A stretch of DNA of 64,000 bases from Orychophragmus violaceus (taxonomy: Eukaryota > Streptophyta > Magnoliopsida > Brassicales > Brassicaceae), in contig CM058233.1 of NCBI GenBank assembly GCA_030180135.1, positions 105,627,994 through 105,691,993 on the forward strand. Reading direction: 5' to 3'. Every line of letters starts with the position of its first letter. Within the stretch, counting starts at the first letter, position 1. Of the stretch, positions 42,072 through 54,215 are shown one piece after another. Both the position numbers and the translations under genes were made by a program. Under the pieces are notes generated by a model. That model searched no databases. It saw only the letters and a list, made by a program, of their open reading frames with translations, and had not been told where the DNA came from.

Positions 42072-45000
42072 TCAACCCCAAAGCTCTTTAACCGTAGAGA
42101 GTGAACCTATTATGGACTTGTCCTTCATTTTCTTAACGTAGAATCTACACAGGACAGGCCCCGCAACCTTCCAGGCGAACCCGCAATAACGAACTTTGTT
42201 GTTTGTGATCGCATAATCGTAAACGACCTTGTAGAGTGCCAATGCTTGCGGGTAGAGCTCTTGGAGACTCTTCTTGCTGTCTTCAAACCCTGAAGCACCA
42301 TAGAACTCCTGATACAGAGAGAGGAATGTGTTTAGAAAGTATTAGATCAATTGCATTGGGATAGAGGAGCTTACCTGCTTGTATCTCTGGATAACTTCAT
42401 TGGCTGCTTCCTTGTCATTTTTATTCAACGCCTGACTCATCGCAGGTCTGTAATTATCAAACAACTGTCTATATTCCCTCAGAATATGCTCAGAGACCGG
42501 CTCTTCTTCAAAGCACTGGAGTTTTCTGATCTCTGAATTGTAACATAAAGTTAAAACAAATTTGAGATCTGATAATTGATACTAGTAACAAGAAGATCCG
42601 TACCAGATGGTGGGAGTTCCTCTGCATTGTGAGATACTACAATGTCATGCATTAATCCAAGAATAGAAGTGGAGTTGAATTTGTTCTTCCGCTTCATGTA
42701 ATGCGGGAAACTGCTGGGCTTTAGATCTAATGGGAGACTGACCTTAGCTCCCATTTTTGGTGCATCAAGAGCATCATAGTATATATCAATAGCTTTTTGC
42801 ATTTTCTTCTTCCTTTTAGCCTTTTCATCAGCTTTATCATCTCCTAAACTGAGGAAACGGTCCATTATTGCAAGCCAGCTATCTGCAGCTGCCCCTACAA
42901 CGCTACTGTAAACCGAGAAAACAAAGCATATTTTAACCCAAAGAATAGTCTTACAAAACCAAGAATCGCTCAATATTGAGTACCTGGGACCAAATCTTGC
43001 CTTCAAGAACATGTTGAAAAGCAATTCTTCCAAAACTTGTGGTGAATATTCACTTGGCTTTCTACCAGTGTAACTTTTACTTGGTGGAGAAGAGCTCACC
43101 CATGGTTCACTTGGCTTGAAGTATTCAAGTAACTAAAAACCAAAGAAATCAGGTCACAACAATGAAGAATTTACTTTCAAAATAATAGAGCATTACCTTG
43201 GGATTTCTGGATATGAAATACATATCGCCATCAAAGTCACCACCTGCAATTTCGTCACCCAAAGATCTTGGACCTTTTTGAGGGAAGAAGATACCATACT
43301 TGGAATTTCCAACATAGTCTTCTAAGTCCTTAACATATGTAGCCTTGAGCACATGTATGTCTCCAAAATGTAATCCAGGATTCCTATAAACTAACACATC
43401 CCCTGAAATTTGTCCAGCCTCACTACAAAACCATGAAAAGAAAGCAGTGAGGGAATAACTGTTTCTTTATGTTTCCATGATAAAACTCAAAGTGAAAGAG
43501 CATACAGGATGATGCAGACTTCATTTTCCTTGAGCTTTTCGGTGGGATCAACTGTGCCCATGAGATAGTATGATTCGGTAATAGGAAGCTTTCCTTCTAG
43601 GAGATCATTCTTCTCTTTGTTTAAGAGAATAGACAGATGATCCTTCAAGTGTGGTTCGTCAAGGGGTATACCGACCAAGATCATTTGTGCGGCATTGTAA
43701 TCGTCCATTTCCCCATAGTTAACGGCAGCTGCACAGACAAGTTAACTCAGTAGTTTCAGGGACATGATTACAGTAATGGTGCATAATAAGCAGAAAGCTT
43801 TGGAGTTTAAAGCACCTTTAATCGCAGCCTTTTTGTTTTGAAATATGGTTTTAGAATTCTCCAAAGTGTTGCGCAATATATTCAAAAAGAAGTCATTAGG
43901 GACTCCTCCATAGCTCAGTAGTGCGACCAAGGTTCTTGGTAGCTTCGCTCTTTTTGGTGGATTACTGGAAAAAATGGAAACAACCAAGGATAATCAAATA
44001 AGATCATCAAGTTCAGCTTCAAGACAACAAAAGGTCTTCAAGGCAGCTACCTTGTATTGACTACTTCCAGGGAGTTAAAGGTGCTGAAATTAGACAAGTT
44101 TGGATCTTTATCGACCTTGATCATAGAAGGTCGAACCTGAACAGTCCGAGGAGGAAGCTGCAAAACAAAGGAGAACAAATTAGCTTGTAAACTTGATTTT
44201 GTGACATGAAAAGAGAGTCTGACTTACATTCTTATTTACGAGAAAAGTTCCCTTAACAGCAAAACCATTATAAAACATCCGAAACTGGATCAGCAGAGGC
44301 TGTTGGAAAAAGGAAGAATTGTTTGAAGTTATAGAAAAAAATACATAATCGAGCTTAAACACGGACTGTAAACTACATACCGGATCGTGGCCACAGGTTC
44401 CCTATGATAAGGAACAAACATGATAAGGAAACAAGATTGAACAAAAGAGCAACCATCAAAATTCTCATGGATGTAGAAGAAAACCTGGATGTTAATAGAT
44501 TTCCCTTTAAAAATATCTGATGGACACATCCGAGCAAGGTCCTCAGAGATGAAGCCAGTTCCATCTGAATGTATACGAGGTTTCCCATCCTTATCAAGAA
44601 CTTTGTTATTAAACTGATCCTGCCATTGGAAGAGAGGCTTAGCGAATGCAAGTAAGGGCCAATTAGAAAGAAACACAGTTACTGAAAGGAGACATGGAAG
44701 TACATGGCAGTGTATATCATGGATTTGCTTGAAGTTAATCCCAGTCATGTCAACTTGGAGCTTTTCAGTCTTTGACAGAATTAACGCAAACCTGAAGCAT
44801 CAACAAATGAAACAGAGGAATATCTTCATATGCCTCCAATAGAAACTTAAAATAAACTAGAGTACCTTATCATATATTTGGCCAAAGATGGAGATGTATT
44901 CACATGCATAAAATGCATACGAGCTTCGTGAATCGACTTCCCAGAGAAGATATAGGTGTTTCCCATATCATTTGAAGTCGTTGAGTCTGTGCGTATAAAG

Positions 45001-46332
45001 TAACATTTCACTCCCGTTGTAGAAAAATCTTTTTTCTTCTCTTCTTTCCCACCATCTTTGAAAACTTTTTCCAATAAAGGTAAACAAGAGTATGAACATT
45101 ATCTATTATGTGTGACCTTATCAATGAAAAGAGTTAACATAAATGATAATCAAGACCCACCAAAAAACTGGTAACGGCGTAAACCAACCATGATGCCATT
45201 CTTAGCAATCCTTTTGTATGTAGAGTAAGAATCATTAAAATAGATTTCCTCGCCTGGCACATCCGCAAAGTTGACAGTTAGAACATTTTCATCACCTAAA
45301 ACCTTGTGCAGGTGTGTTCCAGTGTTCTCTACAATTGGGCCCTGTTTATTGACAAGTAACAGTGTATTAAGTCACTGACAAGGACAAAGAATCTACAAGT
45401 GTTTAGAGAGCGGATTAAACCTTGAATCTGTAAGTACCATCGGGAGCAACATGACATTGATAGTAATGAGTCTTCCCATTATCCCATTCAATTGGCTAGA
45501 AAAATAAGCATGTAAGAATAAGCAATGTGATAAATAACACCCATTAGAACAGAACAGCAAAGCAGCCATACCACTCTTCTGTCTGTTGGAGAACAAAAAC
45601 GCTGGCCCAAGCGGTTCCAAACCGCTGTTTCGTATGCAACCATGGGAAAATCCTTCCATTGTATGATCTCATCAGCACTTATAACTTCAGCTAGGGATTT
45701 CCTGTTATAACAACACCAAAATCAATCACTTAAAATATAGGGAGAAAAGTGGAAAAATTTGCAGCTTAAAACATACCCTGGAATATAGCTAAGCAACAGA
45801 AACGCCTTCTTGAATTCAAGTTCACCCAAAGCTAACAGCTGAGGACTATGCAAAGATCTTCCATTGTCTTGTCTTTTCAACAGCTTAGGAGGAGAAGGAC
45901 TTTCAAAATCAAGTGACTTCTCTGCTACAATAAACCATTAGTCATAGTAAAATTAAGAAGAATCAAACACCCAATTAAGTGATTCGGATACTGACCTCGA
46001 GAATCCCTGCCAGATTTTTTCCCAGGAGTTCTAGGAGGCTGTACCGGAATCTCGCCGGAGACTCGGCGTGGAGAGCCTTTAACTAAATGTAGTATGAACC
46101 CATCGAGAGTACTCTTGACAGACTTGGTATTGAAAACTTTACTCAGCATTTCCAAAGCCCATTCCTCAGAAATCGAAGAGAGTATTCGCTTCGTCTCAAC
46201 TTTTATCGGAGGACTATTGTGTTTCCAGTAGATTCTCTCCAAAACGGATTCAACCGAGTCCGGAAGACCGATTTCTGACCCGGGAGAAACTTGATCGGCG
46301 ATGTTAACATACGACGATGGAGTCATCATCAT
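42072..46332 (-). CDS. RNA-dependent RNA polymerase, RDR-gamma clade (RDR3/4/5-like), copy A
   Basis: Eighteen exons with GT-AG borders keep frame throughout and give 978 aa: 45996-46332, 45777-45924, 45572-45701, 45421-45495, 45161-45341, 44866-45064, 44704-44791, 44485-44619, 44381-44401, 44228-44299, 44051-44157, 43816-43964, 43506-43728, 43197-43422, 42984-43132, 42604-42905, 42375-42532, 42072-42308. The catalytic motif is DFDGD at residues 684-688, the form typical of RDR3-5 (RDR1/2/6 have DLDGD), in GGDFDGDMYFISRNP. Cellular RDRs copy RNA into dsRNA for silencing; the gamma clade has no well-defined job. A. thaliana RDR5 is, as I recall, 977 aa, so this is full length. Exon 6 uses an unusual AAAAAG acceptor. 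Three ATGs in a row open the gene. Which of RDR3, 4 or 5 is closest cannot be settled by eye. Confidence 0.92.
44381..44401 (-). other. 21-nt micro-exon (exon 9) of RDR copy A
   Basis: GGAACCTGTGGCCACGATCC + G encodes GTCGHDP between a TAG acceptor and a GTATGT donor, phase 0 on both sides. The matching exon in copy B (49602-49640) is 39 nt and unrelated in its first half. Inferred from splice signals and comparison of copies. Confidence 0.6.
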
Positions 46333-46519
46333 TTTGTTTTCTCCCACACTGACACTTTAGGGTTCATAAAAATAACCCGTTCGGAAGAAGAATTGTACAC
46401 AGTTTGCTTTCGATGCCATATTCCCAAATTTTCTTTCTTTTTGCAAAATTTTGGTAACTCGCACTCTCTCTCTTCTGTGAAGCGATTTTTTAAATCTGTT
46501 TGATTTGACTCGACGGAGA

Positions 46520-46526
46520 TTATATA
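46520..46526 (-). promoter_or_regulatory. TATA box of RDR copy A
   Basis: The minus strand reads TATATAA, about 190 bp upstream of the ATG, in a segment (CTGTATATAATCTC) shared with the upstream region of copy B at 52594-52600. Confidence 0.55.
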
Positions 46527-46532
46527 CAGTAC

Positions 46533-47240
46533 ACAAAAATATAGCCCTTCACTTTTACTAAATGCTCCAGCACGCATTACATTATTTACAAAGCTGCCAC
46601 AACTTTCTCCTTACTTTTTGTTTGATTTTCTTTTAATTTTATTGCATTATTAAATTTAAAGAGGTGTCAAGTTTACCCAAAGCGCGATATTTTCCAAACT
46701 AGAAATATTACAAAAACAAACCCAAACCTTCGCACAGTCATTGGCCCAAGTATTGATGGTAGTTGAAACGATTTATTTGGTTGAGGAGACAATCAAGGGA
46801 TCATCGGAGACTGGTCCAGAGCTGGATAGTATTGTGTTAGGAGGAGATTATGTTCTTTTCCGTCAGTTTGATCTAAAGCAGGACGTAATCATGCGTTCTA
46901 TGGTCGATCTTGGAGAGATGAGGTCGGCTAGAGTATGCTTCCATGGCTGGTTAGATTAGATATAACAGGTTGGAGCTTGGAGGGTAGATCATCCTAGACA
47001 ATTTTGGAGTAGTTGCATGGGAAGAAGAGGTGGTCTCTGTTCTCCATGATTTGAAGGGATGAGACTGAGGTTTTGAAGGGGATCCACATCTGTCTTAGTC
47101 CAGCATGTTCAATATAAAAGATAAGAGGTCCATTTAATAGATTAAGAAACTTCTAAGTGACTTTACTTGCATAGCAAGTTTCCTAGAGACATGAAGCAAG
47201 AAAAAGGCTTATTATCACCAGAAACAAGCGACTCTGTTCT
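46533..47240. other. Spacer between the two RDR genes
   Basis: This holds the remaining upstream region of copy A, which aligns with the region beyond the MITE upstream of copy B (shared phrase TTCACTTTTACTAAA). An open stretch at 46741-46959 has no recognisable domain and lacks an ATG at its start. The end next to 47240 is probably copy B 3' UTR. Confidence 0.4.
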
Positions 47241-50200
47241 TCAACCTAAAAGCTCTTTAAGCACAGTGGGTGAAAACACCATGCATTTCTCCTGCTTTAT
47301 TTTCTTAACGTAGAAATCACACAACACCGGTCCAGCAACCTTCCAAACAAACCCGCATTCTGAAACACTTTTTGTCTGAATAGCATAGTCGTATACGATG
47401 TTGTAGAGTGCGAGGGCTTGTCCGTAGAGTTCTTCCCAATTTTTCTTGCTGTCTTCAAAGTTTGCAGCACCATAGAACTCCTGATACACAAAAAGAGCAA
47501 GCCAGATTCAAATCCTACTTGTAGCTCTTTTATATATGTCTTAAGAGTTAATTTACCTGCTTGTATCTCTCGATAATTCCATCCTTATTACTCCCTTTGG
47601 TATTCATAGCCTGGCTCATCTCAGCACTGTAATTCTCATACAACCCTCTGTATTTATCCATAATATGCTCAGAGACTGGTTCGTCTTTGAAATACGGGAG
47701 TTTACTGATCTCTGCATTTGTAAACCACATAAAATGATCAGACTATGTGTTCTGATTCTAATTAGTAGTAGTAGGAAGTAGCAAGAACGATCTTTTACCA
47801 GATGATGGTGTGGTTTCTTCCGTTGTATGTGATTCAACAAAGTCATAGATTAATCCAAGAATCGAAGTGGAGTTGAATTTGTTTTCTCGTTCCATGTAAT
47901 GTGGGAAAATGTCAGGCCTCAGTTCGTCCGGGAGATGAACCTTAGCTCCATTCTTTGGTGCATCAAGAGCATCATAGTATATATCAATCAAACTTAGCAT
48001 CTTCTCCTCCATCTCAGCTTTTTCCTTTGCTCTATAATCTCCTAGTGTGAGAAACCGGTCCATTACTGTTAACCAGCTATCTGCAGCCATACCTATCACA
48101 TTGCTGTAAAAATCCAAGAGATATAAATCCCAAAGATTGACCCAAGACACAGTTTCTAATTCAAGAACTTAAAAGTGTACCTAGCTTGAAATCTTGCTTT
48201 CAAGAACATATCGAAAAGCTCTTCTTCTAATTCTTGTGGTGAAAGCTGGTTTGGCTTTCTACCAGAGTTGTTTTTACTAGGAGGAGTCAAACTCACCCAT
48301 TTTTCTTTACTTGGCTTGAAATGTTCAAGTAACTAAAAACAGAGAGCAAAATCAGGTCACAACAATGAAGTATTTTTTGCTTTCTAAAGCGGTGGATTAC
48401 CTCGGGATTTCTGGATATGAAATACATATCACCATCAAAGTCACCACCTGCAATTTCGTCGCCTAAGGATCTTGGACCTTTCTGAGGGAAGAAGACACCA
48501 TACTTGGAGTTTCCGACATACTCTTCCAAGGCCTCAACATATGTAGCCTTAAGTACATGTATGTCTCCAAAATGTAATCCAGGATTCCTGTAAACTAACA
48601 CATCCCCTGAAATTTGACCATCTTTGCTGCAAAACCAAAGAAAAAGAATCACGGATTCTTGATGTTTCCATGTCAAAATCAATGTGAAAGAGAAAGAGAA
48701 GGATAGGGTAATTAATAGCATACAGGATGACACAGACTTCATTTTCCTTGAGCTCTTTGGTGGGATCAACTGTCCCCATGAGATAGTACGATTCATTAAC
48801 AGGAAGCCTTCCGGCTTTTAGATTATTCTTCTGAGTGTTTAAAAGAGAAGCCAGACGATGCTTCAAATATGGCTCATCAAGGGGGATACCAGCCCCGAGC
48901 ATTTCTAAAGCGTTACAGTCATCCGTTTCTCCATAATTACAGGCAGCTGCACAGAAAAATTGATTTCATCAAAAGATCCATCCAGAGTTAGTAACTTAAG
49001 AAGGAAAAAGGTTTGGAATTTTAAGCACCTTTAATCGCAGCGTTTTTGTTTTGGAATATGGTTTGAGACTTTTCCAAAGTGTTGCGCAATATATTCAAAA
49101 AGAAGTCATTAGGGATTCCTCCATAGCTCAGCAGTGCAACCAAGTTTCTTGATAGCTTCGCTTTTTTTGGTGGGTTACTGGAAGATGGAAACAACCAGAG
49201 TTCATCAAATAAGATCATCAAGCAAGAGAAGTTAAGCTTCAAGTCTTCTACGCAGCTACCTTGTAGTGACAACCTCCAGGGAGTTAAAGGTGCTAAAATT
49301 TGACAAGTTTGGATCTTTTTCCACCTTGATCATAGAAGGTCGAACCTGAACAGTCCGAGGAGGAATCTGCAAAACAAAGGAGAACAAATTAGGAATAGCC
49401 TGAAAAATATAGCCTGAAACGTGAAAGAACATTCGGAACTTACATTCTTATTTAGGAGAAAAGTTCCCTTAACAGCATAGCCTTGAAAGAACATCCTGAA
49501 CTGGATCAGTAGTGGCTGTTGAAAAAAAAAAATGTTACTAGTTGTTTTAAGTGATAGAAAAACACAGAACCGAGCTTAAACATGGACTGTAAACTACATA
49601 CCGGCTCTTGGCCCTGTGCTTCAGAATTTGGAATCTTACTCTTGATTTAAAACAAATAAGAAACAAACATGATAAGGAAACAAGAGTGTAGAAAAGAGCA
49701 ACTAAGCAACCATCATTAAAATAGAAGATAGATACCTGGATATTGTGACTTTTAATAGATTTCCCTTTAAAAATATCTGATGGACATAGACGAGCAAGGT
49801 CCTCAGAGATGAAGCCAGTTCCATCTGAATGTATACGAGGTTTCCCCTCCTTATCAAGAACTTCTTTATTATATTGATCCTACCATTGGCAGAGAGGGTG
49901 AAAGGTCAAAGAAGATAACGAATACAACTAAGTAAAGGAATTAAGAAGAGACATGAATTAAGTAAGTACATGGCAGCGTATATCTTCGATTATATCAAAG
50001 TTAATCCCAGTCATGTCCACTTCAAGCGTTTTAGTCTTTGACAGAATTAGAGCAAACCTGAACCATCACCAAAAGTAAGGTGATGAAACATTATAATATC
50101 TTATAGAGACTTTAGAATAAACAAGAGTACCTTGCCATATATTTGGCCAAAGATGGCAATCTATTCACATGCATAAAATGCATACGAGCTTCTTGAATCG

Positions 50201-51692
50201 ATATCCCAGAGAAGATATAGGTGTTTCCCATATCATTCGAAGTTGTTGAGTCTGTGCGTATGAAGTAACATTTGACTCCCTTCTTTTTCTCTTCTTTTCC
50301 ACCATTTTTAAAAACTGTTTCAAAGAAAAGTATGAAAAATTATCTGTTATGTGTATTGCTAGACATAGTGTTTGATGTGAATTAATACAAGTGATAATCA
50401 CGAGAAAAAGACCCACCAAAAAACTGGTAACGGCGTAAACCAACCATGATACCGTTCTTAGCAATCCCTTTGTATGTAGAGTAAGATTCATTGCCTGGCA
50501 GGTCGGCGAATTTGACGGTTAAAACATTTTCATCACCTAAAACCTTGTGCAGGTGTGTTCCAGTGTTCTCTACAATAGGGCCCTGTGGACACAAGTGTAT
50601 AAAGTCACTGTCAAGGATATTATCCTAAAAGTATCTAGAAATATATCTCTTGAATCCAGATCTTTTTAAAACAAAGAACATATATCATATGGAAAACGTA
50701 AAGATAGTGCTTGGAGAGCCTATTAAACCTTGAATTTGTAACTACCATCGGGAGCAACATGACATTGATAGTAATGAGTCTTCGTGCTATCCCATTCAAG
50801 CGGCTGGAGAACATAAAGCATGTAAGAACATAAAGCCATTAGTACAAATTAGACACCAAAGTCAAACCCCTCAAATATTGCAGCAGTTTAGATAACATAA
50901 CTGAACAGAGAAGTGCCATACCACTCTTCGTTCCTTTTGGGGACAGTCCTGGCCAAACCGTGACCATACTGCAGTTTCATATGCAGCCATTGGCAAGTAC
51001 TTCCATTCTCTGATCTCATCAGCCGTTATAACCTCAGCCAGGGATTTCCTGTATAACATCAAAAAGAGATTATCATAATCAAAAAGAATCATTTACCAAA
51101 ACTGATGGAAAACTTTGCAGCTTAAAACATACCCTGGAATATAGCTAAGCAACAGAAACGCCTTGATAAATTCAAGTTCACCCAAAGCTAATAGCTGAGG
51201 ACTGTGCAAAGATTCTTCTCTTCTCGACACCTTAGGAGAAGGAGCTTCAGAATCAAGAGACATCTCTGCTACAAATCAACCATAGTCATAGTAAATTCTA
51301 ATTGAATCAAACACCCAAATATGTGAGATTCTATCCTAATACTGACCTTGATAAACCCTGGAAATTTTGTTCCCATGAGTTCTAGGAGACTGTATCGGAG
51401 ACTCGCCGGGGCTCGGCCGTGGAGAGCTATTAACAGTGGCATTGTTGACCAGGTGTAGTATGAACCCATCGAGGGTACTCTTCACATGCGGCGCATTGTA
51501 AACTTTCCTGAGCGTCTCTAAAGCCAATTCCTCAGAAATCGAAGAAAGTCTCCGCCTTGTGTCCACATTTACCGGAGGACCATTGTGCTTCCCATAGATT
51601 TTCTCTAAAAGGGTTTCAATCCGAACCGGAAGCGGGATTTGTGACGGGGCAGAAAGTTTCTCGGCGAAGTTAACATACGATTCCGTCGTCAT
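47241..51692 (-). CDS. RNA-dependent RNA polymerase, RDR-gamma clade (RDR3/4/5-like), copy B
   Basis: Tandem paralogue of copy A, same strand, 908 bp upstream of it. Eighteen exons, all phases kept, 977 aa: 51347-51692, 51133-51268, 50922-51048, 50729-50803, 50417-50582, 50131-50314, 49970-50057, 49736-49879, 49602-49640, 49444-49515, 49260-49366, 49029-49177, 48724-48946, 48401-48626, 48181-48332, 47799-48103, 47557-47711, 47241-47480. Catalytic DFDGD is at residues 681-685. Exon phases are identical to copy A and many exons have equal length, so the pair arose by tandem duplication including promoter sequence. Differences are concentrated in exons 1, 3, 5, 9 and 15-18. Length equals that remembered for A. 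thaliana RDR5. Function is inferred from family: dsRNA synthesis, exact role unknown. A hAT MITE lies just upstream. Confidence 0.92.
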
Positions 51693-51793
51693 TTTTTCTC
51701 CCACATCAGATTCTTCAGTGACACTTTAGGACGAGAGACTGTACAAAATTTGGTAAAGCGATATTTTGAAATCTGTTTGATTTGACTCAACAG

Positions 51794-52582
51794 CAATGTT
51801 TTTAAACCCGACACAGACAACGGACCGGACTGTCTACCGGATCACTGGATCACCGGGTCAATCGTGGGTCAACCGCGGGTCAACCCCGGGTCTAAAACTA
51901 ACGAGATTTATATATATATATTGATGTGTAGTCTTTTTAATCATACAATACACCATTTTATTAAAAATATAAAAAGTATACGTTAGAAATTTCAATATGA
52001 GAACGTTTTTAATGAAGAATAAAAACACCACAATCCCATAAATTTGGAGAAGAAAATAGAAAAAAGTTTCTTAACATACTTATAACTTAAAAACGGATCA
52101 CATCTACCAATCTCGTTTATCTCTAATCTTCTTATTCTTCAAGGCGGCATAGTAAAGTCTTCATCAAAATCTAAGCCAAATAAAGGTCTTGGGAAAAGAA
52201 AAGAGAAGAGATTACAACTTACGTGTATGTTCTGAAACTTAACCAATGTTTTGATCTTAAACTTTGGACGAAGGTTTGTGAATGATTTGTGAGGCTGTTG
52301 TAGATGAAACGTTTATTGTTTCAAGTTTTCAATTACTAAATCTAAAATCATATATTTTATCACAATAAAACCTTCTTTCTAGTTTAAAAGGTTTTAAGAA
52401 TTTTCATTATCCGGGTTGATCGGTTCGACCGGTCCATCGGGTCGCAAATAAACCGCGGATTTTTACGGTTTTTTCCGGGTTTCTAACTAAGCGGATTTTG
52501 CATATAACCCGATCCGGAATATTTACCGGGTCACCGGGTTTATCAGTTCGACCGCGGGTCCGGGTCGGGTTTCAAAACACTG
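51794..52582. mobile_element. hAT-type MITE in the promoter of RDR copy B
   Basis: The 789-bp element begins CAATGTTTTTAAACCCGAC and ends, read on the minus strand, CAGTGTTTTGAAACCCGAC, so terminal inverted repeats are about 19 bp. It is flanked by a perfect 8-bp duplication CTCAACAG (51786-51793, 52583-52590), the hAT hallmark. The subterminal regions are rich in CCGGGT / ACCCGG motifs. No transposase. Confidence 0.9.
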
Positions 52583-52593
52583 CTCAACAGAGA

Positions 52594-52600
52594 TTATATA
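52594..52600 (-). promoter_or_regulatory. Displaced TATA box of RDR copy B
   Basis: TATATAA on the minus strand in CTGTATATAATCTC, identical to the copy A site. Because of the MITE it is now about 900 bp from the ATG of copy B, while in copy A the distance is about 190 bp. Confidence 0.5.
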
Positions 52601-52916
52601 CAGTATACAAAATCTAGCAGTTCACTTTTACTAAAATGCCCCAGCAAGAATTACATGAATTACAAAATCTAGCCGTTCTCGTCGCCACTGTGCAAAAAGC
52701 CAGAGAAATATGGCGTTTTAAATGCCACCAGTCTGTTCGTTGCTCTCGTCAACCTAGACAGTGGCTGGCTGGGATCAAAACCGAACCGAATGTACCGGAC
52801 CAAGGTTCGAAAAAATCGGAGACGAAACGAGGATTAATCAGGACGGAATTTTAGGGCATTTGTTCACGTATCTGTATTAATATTTTATTAACGCATATAT
52901 CCCAAAGATTTACAAT

Positions 52917-52975
52917 GGCTCAATTGGCTGGGGCTTGTTCTTTGCACTTAATCAGCCCGAGTTCGAGCATCCTAG
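52917..52975 (+). repeat. tRNA-derived sequence (SINE head or tRNA relic)
   Basis: TGGCTCAATTGGCTGGGGC fits an RNA polymerase III A box and GAGTTCGAGCATCC a B box, about 30 bp apart. No full cloverleaf is evident and no tail was found, so it is a relic and not a working tRNA gene. Confidence 0.4.
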
Positions 52976-54009
52976 AAATTTACGGCGGCCATTGATATAG
53001 CTCTAACAAAACTCTTGTTTTCTCGTTTTTACAATTGTTTATGCCCTAAATTAATAGATTCAATCCATATAATCAATTTTCTACCTCCAAAACGTAAGGA
53101 AAACGAAATTATTTCAATAGATCCGGTTTTTTTTTGCCGATTTGGCTTACTCCCGGTGGCTTCCCACCGCCGACCGTTTAACCGGTGTGGAGGCGGCGGC
53201 CGTACCAGACCGAAGGAACCAAAATTTTTGGTTTCAGTTATCATGTTTGGTAAAACGGCACATTTGAATTTGATCGTTTATTTGGTTAAAAAAAATTAAC
53301 CAATTTTTAACCGAAAAGTAAAAAATAACCAAATCAAATAGAACCGAGTTAACATAAATTAACCAAATTTCAACCAATTTCAAATAAATTAGATAAATTC
53401 CGTAAAAACAAAATATTCGAATAAAACTAAGAAAATCGTATATTTCGATAAAAAAATCCGAAAACCTAAAAAAATCGACCCAAACCGAATAACCGAAATT
53501 ATCTTCATGGAGAATATGTAGTTTCATGTTTTATTGAAGCTGTTTTGTTGTGAAACAAAGACAGAAAATTACAATCATTTTAAATTGTTTTCATAATCAT
53601 TGCCTCCCTATGATTTTTTTTTCCTAACAAAAACTTATCAACAAACGTCTCAAAAATTTTAATGGACGAACCAAACCTATCATAATTTTAAAAACATGTG
53701 TAACAATTATTAAAAAAAATATTTCAAAAGTTTAAATGTTAAATCAAAAACGTTTCGACATATTTAAAAGATATTGAGATCTAAGCCAAAAGACGTTCTG
53801 AAACATCTTAAATGAATAATTTATCTTCAAGATATATTGTCCACCAACATACACATCATGCCTCTTAAATGCATAGTTTTTATTTTATTATTCATCCATT
53901 GAGAGAAGAGATCAGATATAATAACACATTTAATTTTACTTTTTAATAAATATCTAAAATTAATATAGTTATATTTGATTGTTTAGTAAAGACAACGTAA
54001 TTAACAAAA

Positions 54010-54215
54010 TATAAAATAATATTTTTTTATAAAAAACTGGTTTGATACGGTTCAATGGGTCGCCGGTTTTCGGTTTTTCGACGGTCCAATCCGGTTTTTT
54101 TATCGGTTCAACTACCATTGGATTTTATAATTAATTCAACCCGGGTATGTTTCCGGTTCATGGTTCAATCCGGTCTGACCGCTGGATCGATCCGGTTTTA
54201 AAAACACAGCATCAA
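54010..54215. mobile_element. Partial hAT-like MITE end
   Basis: A block rich in CCGGTT/AACCGG with GGTTCAA phrases ends CCGGTTTTAAAAACACAG, resembling the subterminal and terminal style of the element at 51794. The other end and target duplication were not found. Confidence 0.3.

Larger units (their letters stand above)
52591..54009. other. Intergenic with a tRNA-like SINE remnant
   Basis: The first 150 bp align with the promoter of RDR copy A. No gene is supported further on. A GC-rich patch at about 53145-53215 has no recognisable coding content. Confidence 0.4.

Noticed and set aside
46741..46959. 72-codon frame between the RDR genes
   Set aside because: Does not start with ATG and shows no similarity to a family I know.
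52636..52854. 72-codon frame upstream of RDR copy B
   Set aside because: It overlaps duplicated RDR promoter sequence and has no domain; copy A's counterpart region is not open in the same way.
52917..52975. Possible tRNA gene
   Set aside because: A- and B-box-like motifs are present, but no complete cloverleaf or acceptor stem could be paired, so it is listed only as a tRNA-derived relic.
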